Assembly: GCA_903843135.1 (NCBI GenBank) | Contig: CAIMOS010000115.1 | Location: 1-40,430, forward strand | DNA from: an uncultured Ignavibacteriales bacterium | GTDB lineage: Bacteria; Bacteroidota; Ignavibacteria; Ignavibacteriales; Ignavibacteriaceae | Direction: 5' to 3' | Length of the DNA stretch: 40,430 bases | Shown here: positions 25,638 to 33,043 of the stretch, piece by piece | How positions within the stretch are numbered: the stretch's first letter is position 1 | Layout of the letters: the number at the start of each line of letters is the position of its first letter | Notes under the pieces: model-generated | The model's database searches: none | Seen by the model: the letters and a program-made list of their open reading frames with translations, nothing else | What the model was told of the DNA's origin: nothing | Translations under genes and position numbers: made by a program

Positions 25638-27144
25638 CTTTTTCCCTGGTAAAATAATATACTGTAAAACCTACAATCATTGATGCCAGAATTGCCATAC
25701 TTGCGGCAACACCGGGATTCTCGCCCGTTGCTTTCGTGTAAGGCACAGCCAGTTTTCCGTAATACATAGTAAAGTGTACTATTACCGCTGTAACCGATGC
25801 TGCAATAGGAGCGATTTTGGGGACATTCTTAAAAAACATACCGAGCAGTATCGGAAGAAATGCAGCGGAGAAATATGCATAAACACCGTTCTGCGCAAAA
25901 ATACCGACACTAAGTTTGGGGTTTAGCAATTGTTCGTATGACAAGTATATCGCTATCGCGCCAAAAACAGCAATTACGGCTTTGTTCAATGACATCAGAA
26001 CAAAACTTTTTTTCTTTTCATCTTCCGGAAGATATTTTTTAAAAAGCGGTTCGATGATATCCACAGTTGCTGTTGTAGAAATTGACTGGATAAGGCCTTC
26101 GATCGTGGAGATCCCTGCTGAGATCAGTCCCAATACAACCAAAATACCGAAATAAACCGGAAACTCACTTACAACATACGCGGGAATAACACTGTCCAGG
26201 CTCAGCGGTTTCCCGTTGAACATAAGATCAGGGAACATTATGCGCGCATATAAACCGGTAAACACAACAAAGAAAAATATCATCTGTGAAATTACTGCCA
26301 CGGTTAAGAATTTTTTAACGCCTGAATCAGATTTTATCAGCATCGACTTGGTTATTATGTGGGGCTGACAAACAATAGCAATTCCGACAATAATCTGCGT
26401 GAAGATAATTTCAAAATAGTCCCTGAACAGGAAACTGCTTTCATTAGTTGATTGTACAAGTTTTGGATCAATCGCGGCAAGTTTATCAAGGAACCCTTTC
26501 ACTCCCTGGCTGAAATGTTCGTAACCCGAACCAAGCAATATTACCGCAACTATCAGCATAAGAATTGCCTGGACAGTATTTGTGTAAACCATTGAGTTTG
26601 CTCCGCCGAACATCATATATCCGAAAATAAAAACCACAATTCCGGTCAGGACGGTCAGTTCCGGTATATCAAGCGAGCGGGCTAAAACTTTAGTGAGACC
26701 GACACAAATCAGCACTATAAAAGTGACGAGCAGCATTGAAAGAAAAGCAAAAAACAGTTTATAGCCATCACTTCCGTAGCGGCTGCCCATCCACTGAGCC
26801 ATAGTCTGCGCTTTTACGTTGCTGCCGTGTTTCCTGTAACTGTATGTAAGTATGACCAGTGAAACCATTGAGGCTACTGGCAGCACGATTGCAAAGGACA
26901 AGACCGCGGATAAACCGTAATACGCGATGAATCCCGGATTAATTACAAAAGTTGCCGCGCTGGTCATCGCAGCGGATAAAGACAAACCAACCGCCCACGG
27001 CGGGAAAGTAAAATTGCCCATTGCATAATCTGACATACTTTTGGTTTTCATTGCGCCGCGAATGACGATAATCAGAGTAGCAGCCATATAGATTGCTATC
27101 ATAATTCGTGTGGCTGTCACCATATCTGTTCCAGTGGAGTTCAT
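25627..27144 (-). CDS. Sodium:solute symporter (SSS family)
   Basis: This 505-residue transporter has about 13 hydrophobic helices and the SSS core with 'GGANSMVYTNTVQAILML' and 'GLISAGISTIEGLIQSISTTATVDI'. The latter is the Na+-site helix region typical of the family. It probably imports a carboxylate with sodium. The reading frame opens upstream to 27234, inside the KAS III gene. ATG 27144 is preferred because AGAAGG lies 7 nt before it and TM1 follows shortly. It ends within the start of the CoA-ligase gene. Confidence 0.88.
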   Translation of the reverse strand: MNSTGTDMVTATRIMIAIYMAATLIIVIRGAMKTKSMSDYAMGNFTFPPWAVGLSLSAAMTSAATFVINPGFIAYYGLSAVLSFAIVLPVASMVSLVILTYSYRKHGSNVKAQTMAQWMGSRYGSDGYKLFFAFLSMLLVTFIVLICVGLTKVLARSLDIPELTVLTGIVVFIFGYMMFGGANSMVYTNTVQAILMLIVAVILLGSGYEHFSQGVKGFLDKLAAIDPKLVQSTNESSFLFRDYFEIIFTQIIVGIAIVCQPHIITKSMLIKSDSGVKKFLTVAVISQMIFFFVVFTGLYARIMFPDLMFNGKPLSLDSVIPAYVVSEFPVYFGILVVLGLISAGISTIEGLIQSISTTATVDIIEPLFKKYLPEDEKKKSFVLMSLNKAVIAVFGAIAIYLSYEQLLNPKLSVGIFAQNGVYAYFSAAFLPILLGMFFKNVPKIAPIAASVTAVIVHFTMYYGKLAVPYTKATGENPGVAASMAILASMIVGFTVYYFTREKDAE

Positions 27145-27160
27145 ATTGATACCTTCTGCG

Positions 27161-28144
27161 TTACATTTTGAATAATATATTTGCGAAAGCCAGTCCGCCG
27201 CCGGAGCCCATAAAACAAACGATTTCACCATCATTTATCTTACCGGCTTTGCGTGCGATATCAAATGCCATAGGAATACAGGCTGAGCCTGTATAACCGT
27301 ACCTGTCCATAATGGCATATGCTTTTTCGCGGCCTACATTTAAATTATCCAGCGTCTCCCATATCGAATTAATATTAATCTGTGTAAAGAAATAATGATC
27401 TATCTGCTGAGGAGTTATCTTAACCTTTGCGCAGGAGGTTTTAATCATCTCCGTCCATTTGGCAGGGTTTATTTCTTTGGGGAATTTTTTTACAAATTTC
27501 AGCAGGTGGTCTTTTTTACTTACAACCTCTTCCGTAATCGGGTATTTGGTTCCGCCTGCATAAATCCCCATCCAGTCAGCATACTGCCCCTCAGTATGGA
27601 GTGAACCGGTGAGATATCCTTCTTTCGCAGCGGACTGCAGCACTACTGCTCCCGCCCCGTCCGCAAAAAGCGTAACGGTCTTTTTGTCTTTCAGATCAAG
27701 GTATTTGCTCATAGCATAAGCGCCGACAACAAGAACATTGTTATACTGTTCATCTGATTTAATAAACTTATGCGCAGTATCAAGCGCGGTTACAAATCCC
27801 GCGCAGGCAGTGTTAAGATCGAATGTCCCGGCTTTTACTGCGCCGAGACGGTATTGCACAACAGATGCTGTTGAAGGGGAAATATATTCGGGCGTGTCAG
27901 TCGCGATAATAATCAGGTCAAGTTGTTCCGGTTTTACCTTAGCATCATTAAGAGCATCCAGGGCTGCTTCATAACTTAGATCTGCTGTCGACTGGTCCGG
28001 CAATGCCCATCTGCGTTCACGGATTGTCAGATTTTCGCGGAGCCAGGTGTCAACATCTTCACCTAATTGTTCATTAAACCAGGAATTGGGCACTGTATTC
28101 TCGGGAGCGTAAAAGCCGCTCCCCGCAATTTTGGAAGTTCTCAT
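27161..28144 (-). CDS. KAS III/FabH-like thiolase-fold protein with altered active site
   Basis: This 327-residue protein has the FabH/thiolase fold. The acyl-accepting cysteine is kept (Cys114 in 'DLNTACAGF') and the closing motif 'FMGSGGGLAFANILF' is typical. The other two members of the FabH triad are not: the PHQAN His aligns with Thr254 ('YFFTQIN') and the GNT Asn aligns with Tyr284 ('RYGYTGSA'). It may therefore accept or transfer acyl groups without ordinary decarboxylative condensation. It is co-directional between the reductase (9-nt gap) and the symporter (16-nt gap). Confidence 0.85.
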   Translation of the reverse strand: MRTSKIAGSGFYAPENTVPNSWFNEQLGEDVDTWLRENLTIRERRWALPDQSTADLSYEAALDALNDAKVKPEQLDLIIIATDTPEYISPSTASVVQYRLGAVKAGTFDLNTACAGFVTALDTAHKFIKSDEQYNNVLVVGAYAMSKYLDLKDKKTVTLFADGAGAVVLQSAAKEGYLTGSLHTEGQYADWMGIYAGGTKYPITEEVVSKKDHLLKFVKKFPKEINPAKWTEMIKTSCAKVKITPQQIDHYFFTQININSIWETLDNLNVGREKAYAIMDRYGYTGSACIPMAFDIARKAGKINDGEIVCFMGSGGGLAFANILFKM

Positions 28145-28153
28145 ATTTCTAAT

Positions 28154-28897
28154 CTACTGGACCAATCCGCCGTCAACACTTAGTACCGCACCGTTGATAA
28201 AAGCCGCATCTTCAGATGCGAGGAATGCATAAGCGTTCGCGATATCTTCCGGCCTGCCGAGCCTCCCGAGAGGGGTTCTTTCTTTAAGCCCGTTCAGTAT
28301 ATTTTCGGGTACGGTCGTTACCATTTCAGTAGCGATAAACCCCGGAGCAACCGCATTCACTGTTATCCCTTTTCTGCCTAATTCGCGCGCCCATACTTTC
28401 GTCATTCCAATAACGCCGGACTTTGTTGCGACGTAATTTGTCTGGCCGAAGTTTCCGTATAAACCGACAACCGAAGAAGTATTCACAATGCTTCCGCTCT
28501 TCTGTTCCACCATTACAGGCGCGACTGCTTTTGTACAGTTAAAAACACCCTTAAGGTTTACATCAATAACCTGGTCAAACTGCTCTTCGGTCATCTTGAG
28601 GAAAGATGCATCGCGGGTAATTCCTGCGTTGTTGATCAGAACATCAATGCGTCCGTACTCGGCAACTATCTGCTTAACTGCCGCATTCGTTGATTCCGCC
28701 TTTGTCACATCGACTTTAATGTACATAGCTTTCTTTCCGTCTTGTTTTATCTGCTCAACAAGAGTGTTACCGGCGGCTTCTGAAACGTCCCAGATCACAA
28801 CTGTCGCGCCTTCAGATGCAAATTTAAGAGATGCGGCTTTGCCGATACCCTGCGCGCCGCCGGTGACCACTACTACTTTATTCACGAATTTATTCAT
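28154..28897 (-). CDS. Short-chain dehydrogenase/reductase (FabG/PhaB-like 3-oxoacyl reductase)
   Basis: This 247-residue SDR has cofactor loop TGGAQGIG (12-19), 'NNAG', catalytic Ser in 'NTSSVVG' and YxxxK ('NYVATKSG'). It closely resembles 3-oxoacyl-ACP/acetoacetyl-CoA reductases ('GKGITVNAVAPGFIATEM' type C-half). In this context it may interconvert 3-oxoacyl- and 3-hydroxyacyl-CoA; direction and cofactor are not proven. A palindrome similar to that before the thiolase gene lies 22 nt upstream of its ATG. Confidence 0.9.
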   Translation of the reverse strand: MNKFVNKVVVVTGGAQGIGKAASLKFASEGATVVIWDVSEAAGNTLVEQIKQDGKKAMYIKVDVTKAESTNAAVKQIVAEYGRIDVLINNAGITRDASFLKMTEEQFDQVIDVNLKGVFNCTKAVAPVMVEQKSGSIVNTSSVVGLYGNFGQTNYVATKSGVIGMTKVWARELGRKGITVNAVAPGFIATEMVTTVPENILNGLKERTPLGRLGRPEDIANAYAFLASEDAAFINGAVLSVDGGLVQ

Positions 28898-28919
28898 TAT
28901 AATTTATCCTCGTATTTAA

Positions 28920-28939
28920 CGTTTGAAAAATTCCAAACG
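28920..28939. promoter_or_regulatory. Palindromic operator 2 (upstream of the SDR gene)
   Basis: CGTTTGAAAAATTCCAAACG is an imperfect 20-bp dyad. It shares the consensus GTTTGRAAAATTYCAAAC with 30678-30697, and both sites lie about 20 nt before a start codon. The GbsR/MarR regulator gene is between them, making it the likely ligand. Confidence 0.65.
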
Positions 28940-28977
28940 GTCATTCATTAATTTTATTTGCCGTCATTTCAGGCAGT

Positions 28978-29475
28978 TCAGTTCTTTATCATTTTATTCC
29001 GCTCCGAGATCCATTCGGAAAGAAAATTCCTGTGGTGCTTTTCCATCAGTTTATAAAATGTTTCCATCTCCACCATCCTGTTGAAAAGTACATCCATCTT
29101 ATTCACCTTCTTCGCCGAAGCAACTTTTTCTTTCAGTTGCCCGGCAAGCCGGGTGTTGTTTTTAATAAGTTCAAGATTGTTACGGAAGGCATTTTCGAAA
29201 ATTTCCGGTTCGATTTCATAAAAATCTTTACGGTTATCTTCAGGCGACCAGGCTTTACGGACGAGTTTATGGTCACGCAGCCTTCTCAGTATCTGGCTTA
29301 CCGGGCCTTTGCTCCTTCCGAGAGCTTTAGCAATATCAGTAAGTGAAAGCGGCTCCGGGGCATATATAAGCAGCGCCACTACGTGCCCCATCAGTTTATT
29401 CAGACCGAATGATTTATACGCGTCACCGAACCTCTGGATCAGTTCTTTGCGTATCCTTTCTTCTGCGTTGGTCAT
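28978..29475 (-). CDS. GbsR/MarR-family transcriptional regulator
   Basis: This 165-residue winged-helix regulator has its HTH at about residues 27-85 ('PEPLSLTDIAKALGRSKGPVSQILRRLRDHKLV') and a helical C-terminal dimerisation segment. 'SPEDNRKDFYEIEPE' following the wing is typical of the GbsR branch. The start lies 7 nt after the thiolase stop, so it is in the thiolase transcript. The two matching palindromes upstream of the thiolase and SDR genes fit local (auto)regulation, presumably relieved by an acyl-CoA or substrate; the effector is unknown. Confidence 0.87.
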   Translation of the reverse strand: MTNAEERIRKELIQRFGDAYKSFGLNKLMGHVVALLIYAPEPLSLTDIAKALGRSKGPVSQILRRLRDHKLVRKAWSPEDNRKDFYEIEPEIFENAFRNNLELIKNNTRLAGQLKEKVASAKKVNKMDVLFNRMVEMETFYKLMEKHHRNFLSEWISERNKMIKN

Positions 29476-29482
29476 TTATCTC

Positions 29483-30658
29483 TTAATATTTCTTTACTAT
29501 CAGGGCTGCTGCCTCGCCCCCGCCTATACATAATGAGGCAAGCCCGGTTTTAGCATTGCTGCGCTTCATTTCATAAAGCAGTGTGGTGAGTATACGCGCT
29601 CCGCTTGCTCCGATAGGATGGCCAAGAGCAATCGCGCCGCCGTTAAGATTTATTTTTGAAGGATCAAGCCCGAGAATTTTATTTACGGCAATTGAAACGA
29701 CAGCGAATGCTTCGTTAATTTCATAAACGTCAATATCGTCTTTGGTCATTCCGGCTTTTTTGAGAACTTTTGCTATCGCGTCGGCAGGAGCGGTAGTGAA
29801 TTGAATCGGCGCTTTTGCGGCGGAACTCTGGGCAACAATTTCAACAAGCGGAGTTAAGCCGAGTTCTTTTGCCTTTTCTTCGGACATTATTAATAATGCG
29901 GAAGCGCCGTCATTAAGTTTTGAAGCATTTGCTGCGGTGACAACGCCGTTTTTGTCGAATGCCGGGCGAAGTCCCGCGATCTTATCAAATTTAACATTGC
30001 CCGGCTCTTCATCTTTATCCACGATAGTCTCGCCGGCGCGGGATTTAATTGTTACGGGAGTGATTTCTGCCGTGAACTTCCCTTCCTTCTGGGCCGCGAG
30101 AGCGCGGTTGTAGGATTCAATCGCGAAAGCATCAAGTTCTTCGCGCGTCATTGAAAAATCTTTCGCGCAGGCTTCGGCACAGTTGCCCATATGAATCTGA
30201 TTATATACGTCGATGAGACCGTCCGTAAGTATGGAATCGAATATCTGCCCGTTACCCAGACGATAACCGTTCCTCGCGCCCTGGAGGATATACGGAGCGT
30301 TTGACATACTTTCCATACCTCCGGCGATAATTACATCGGCATCACCCGCGGCAATCGCCTGCTGGGCAAGCATAACGGCCTTCAGGCCGCTGCCGCACAT
30401 TTTATTGATTGTAAGACACTCTGTTTTCTCCGGAAGGCCGGCATAGATGGCTGCCTGGCGCGCGGGGGCCTGGCCTAATCCGGAAGAAATAACATTTCCC
30501 ATTATCACTTCATCAACAAGTTCAGGTTTTATGCCGGATTCAGCTATGAGGGCTTTAATAACAATGGCGCCCAACTGGGGGGCGGAGACTGACGCGAGGG
30601 CTCCGTTAAAAGCTCCGATCGCCGTGCGTTTTGCGTGTGTGATAACGACTTTTTTCAA
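29483..30658 (-). CDS. Acetyl-CoA C-acyltransferase (thiolase)
   Basis: This 391-residue thiolase has the acyl-binding cysteine in 'NKMCGSGLKAV', the general-base His in 'GGAIALGHPIGASGARI' and the second Cys in 'LCIGGGEAAAL'. It is of standard tetrameric biosynthetic/acetoacetyl length. It cleaves or forms 3-oxoacyl-CoA. The start codon is TTG (30658), immediately before 'KKVVITHAKRTAIG', and AAAGG lies about 8 nt upstream. As the first gene of the cluster it is preceded by a Bacteroidetes-type promoter and an operator. Confidence 0.92.
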   Translation of the reverse strand: MKKVVITHAKRTAIGAFNGALASVSAPQLGAIVIKALIAESGIKPELVDEVIMGNVISSGLGQAPARQAAIYAGLPEKTECLTINKMCGSGLKAVMLAQQAIAAGDADVIIAGGMESMSNAPYILQGARNGYRLGNGQIFDSILTDGLIDVYNQIHMGNCAEACAKDFSMTREELDAFAIESYNRALAAQKEGKFTAEITPVTIKSRAGETIVDKDEEPGNVKFDKIAGLRPAFDKNGVVTAANASKLNDGASALLIMSEEKAKELGLTPLVEIVAQSSAAKAPIQFTTAPADAIAKVLKKAGMTKDDIDVYEINEAFAVVSIAVNKILGLDPSKINLNGGAIALGHPIGASGARILTTLLYEMKRSNAKTGLASLCIGGGEAAALIVKKY

Positions 30659-30677
30659 GGGAATTTGCCTTTCTCAA

Positions 30678-30697
30678 CGTTTGGAAAATTTCAAACA
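30678..30697. promoter_or_regulatory. Palindromic operator 1 (upstream of the thiolase gene)
   Basis: CGTTTGGAAAATTTCAAACA matches the dyad at 28920-28939 at 17 of 20 positions, and the arms GTTTG/CAAAC are identical. It begins 3 nt downstream of the -7 box at 30708-30701, where a bound repressor would cover the transcription start. Confidence 0.65.
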
Positions 30698-30700
30698 TTC

Positions 30701-30731
30701 CAAAAATAGAAAAAGCCGGGATGCGGCGCAA
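30701..30731 (-). promoter_or_regulatory. Bacteroidetes-type promoter of the thiolase cluster
   Basis: On the minus strand TTG (30731-30729), a 20-nt spacer and TATTTTTG (30708-30701) match the Bacteroidetes -33/-7 consensus TTG-N19-21-TAnnTTTG exactly. The thiolase start lies about 43 nt downstream. Confidence 0.6.
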
Positions 30732-31014
30732 GTAAAAAGAAATATTTTTTCTGCCTTCTATATCTTGAATAGATTCTGCCGTACCCTAAGAAGAGCGGAT
30801 GTAGAAACAGACTGATTAGATACCGACAGATACGCGGATTTTCTTCATTATTAGTTTAATAACATCCGACTTATAAAAATAAGTACCCTGTCTTTATCAT
30901 CGTTACTTTCCTCCCGGTTCACCTCGATTTATGCGATGTTTCATCTGCAATCCGGGATTATTCTTTGGCTCAATTTTTGCTTCCTGAATATAAATATTAT
31001 TGTATAGGACAAAA
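30732..31014. other. Divergent non-coding spacer
   Basis: Between the thiolase promoter and the GH5 gene there is an AT-rich spacer without a credible ORF, tRNA or strong hairpin. It must hold the GH5/GH3 promoter. A possible -7 element TATTATTG lies just before the GH5 start, but no TTG sits at the right distance upstream. Confidence 0.4.
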
Positions 31015-33009
31015 ATGAATTACTCTGTTTCGGTTATGACTCGCTTTCTTTCACTTCTTTTTATAGTTCTGCTCACTTCGCCGGTTTTTTCCCAAAATTA
31101 TCTCCGCGTAAACGGACAAAAAATCGTTGACGGTTCCGGAAATGAAATTCTTCTCAAAGGTATCGGCCTGGGCGGCTGGCTGGTCCAGGAAGGTTATATG
31201 TTCGGCACATCCTCCTTTGCCAATGCTCAGTGGGAAATTAAAAAGAAAATTGAAACCCTTATCGGCGCGACCAATACCGACCTTTACTATAAAAAATTCC
31301 GCACAAACTTTATCAAACGCGAAGATATACAGCAGATTAAGACGTGGGGCTTTAATTCGATACGTCTGCCAATGCATTACAACCTGATGACTCCTCTGGG
31401 CCAGCCGGGTGTCTGGATCGAAGAAGGCTTTACGATTATTGATTCATTACTCTCCTGGTGCGAAGAAAGCCAAATCTATCTGATCCTTGATCTTCACGCC
31501 GCGCCCGGCGGACAGAACAGTTCGAACATAAGCGATTACAATCCCGCGGCCCCTTCCCTCTGGCAGAGCGACGTTAATAAGCAGTCAACGGTGTTGTTGT
31601 GGAAAAAGATTGCTGAACGTTACTCAACAAAACGCTGGATAGGCGGCTATGACCTGCTGAATGAAACAGTTTGGAATTTTGGAGGAAACAATCAGCCTCT
31701 ACGCGATCTTTATATCCAGATCACACAGGCTATAAGGCAGGTGGACACTAACCATATTATTTATATCGAGGGTAATCAATGGGCCAATGATTTTACCACT
31801 CTCACGCCTCCCTGGGATGCCAATATGGTTTACAGTTTTCATAAGTACTGGAACGAAAATTCAGTTTCCGCGATCCAGTCTTATCTGAATCTCAGGACCC
31901 AAACAAACCGCCCGTTGTGGTGCGGTGAATCGGGAGAAAATTCAAATCAATGGTTTGCTGATGCAATCGCGCTTCTCCAGGCTAACAATATCGGCTGGGC
32001 CTGGTGGTCGCATAAAAAACTTGAGTCTATAAGCGGGCTTACATCAATAGTAAAGCCGGCGGAATATGACGTACTGCTCAGGTACTGGAGCGGTCAGGCA
32101 CCGCAGCCTACCGTCGCCTATGCTGTCGATGCCCTCGATAAATTCGCTCAAAAGACACTCCTTTCACAGTGTGTGAAAAACACAAACGTAATTGATGCTA
32201 TGTTCAGGATGCCCGGAAATACATCCACCCTTCCTTATTATCAGGTCAGCCTGCCGGGAATAATTTATGCCCCCCTTTACGATCTCGGCCAGAATAATTA
32301 CGCTTATAAGGACAACGATTTCCAGAATCTCGGCAGCGGTTTTTATAACAGCGGCTGGACTTTCCGGAATGACGGCGTGGATATCGAAAGATGCTCCGAC
32401 TCATTCAGCAACGGATACGATATCGGATGGATAGAAACCGGAGAATGGTTGAATTATACAGTAAACATAGCTCAGGCAGGAGTTTACAAGGCCGACTTCA
32501 GGGTTGCGTCACCTAATTCGTCAGGAATGATGATCATCCGCTGCGATAATAATGTAGCGGGTAAAATGGCTACTGTCTCTAACACCGGCGGCTGGTCAAG
32601 CTGGGGCAACGCAGTAAGCGACAGCGTGTTGCTGCCCGCCGGCAAGCACACAATAATGATCCAGGTTCTTAACGGCGGATTCAATCTGAATTATATTGAA
32701 TTTACTTTCCTGCGCCCCACTGCGGTTGAACAGGAAGTGAACGGCTTGAATTTAAAACTTACTGAAGCCCATCCGAATCCGTTTACCGACCATACTTCAA
32801 TCAATTATGAAATCGCAGAATCGGCTAAAGTGAATATAATCGTTTATGATCTGCTTGGCAGCAAGGTTGCTGAATTAGTAAATGCTGAAAAGGATCCGGG
32901 CAGTTACTCGGTTGATTTTAACGGGGAGTCTTTACCGTCCGGTACTTACCTGATTCATTTTAGCGCCGGGAAATTCCGTGAAACTAAAAAGATTGTGCTG
33001 CTCAATTAA
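31015..33009 (+). CDS. Secreted GH5 glycoside hydrolase with CBM6 and T9SS tail
   Basis: This 664-residue enzyme has a signal peptide (ending near 'PVFSQ') and a GH5 catalytic barrel (about 35-385). The acid/base is Glu217 in 'LLNETVW' and the nucleophile Glu305 in 'WCGESG'. A CBM6-like beta-sandwich follows (about 415-565; 'NDGVDIERCSD', 'GWIETGEWLNYTVN', 'FNLNYIEF'). The type IX secretion sorting domain occupies about 580-664 ('HPNPFTDHTSINYEI', 'PSGTYLIHFSAG'). It is expected at the cell surface, hydrolysing a beta-glucan or related polymer; the exact specificity is not readable. ATG 31015 is chosen; an in-frame TTG at 31000 would add five residues. It lies 34 nt before GH3 and is probably cotranscribed. 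Confidence 0.92.
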   Translation: MNYSVSVMTRFLSLLFIVLLTSPVFSQNYLRVNGQKIVDGSGNEILLKGIGLGGWLVQEGYMFGTSSFANAQWEIKKKIETLIGATNTDLYYKKFRTNFIKREDIQQIKTWGFNSIRLPMHYNLMTPLGQPGVWIEEGFTIIDSLLSWCEESQIYLILDLHAAPGGQNSSNISDYNPAAPSLWQSDVNKQSTVLLWKKIAERYSTKRWIGGYDLLNETVWNFGGNNQPLRDLYIQITQAIRQVDTNHIIYIEGNQWANDFTTLTPPWDANMVYSFHKYWNENSVSAIQSYLNLRTQTNRPLWCGESGENSNQWFADAIALLQANNIGWAWWSHKKLESISGLTSIVKPAEYDVLLRYWSGQAPQPTVAYAVDALDKFAQKTLLSQCVKNTNVIDAMFRMPGNTSTLPYYQVSLPGIIYAPLYDLGQNNYAYKDNDFQNLGSGFYNSGWTFRNDGVDIERCSDSFSNGYDIGWIETGEWLNYTVNIAQAGVYKADFRVASPNSSGMMIIRCDNNVAGKMATVSNTGGWSSWGNAVSDSVLLPAGKHTIMIQVLNGGFNLNYIEFTFLRPTAVEQEVNGLNLKLTEAHPNPFTDHTSINYEIAESAKVNIIVYDLLGSKVAELVNAEKDPGSYSVDFNGESLPSGTYLIHFSAGKFRETKKIVLLN

Positions 33010-33043
33010 TTAAATAAACATTTGAATTTGCGATAAGTTTAGA

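Noticed and set aside
28488-28919. Plus-strand ORF of 143 codons opposite the SDR gene.
   Set aside because: It is a mirror frame of a well-conserved SDR, and its composition is typical of an antisense shadow.
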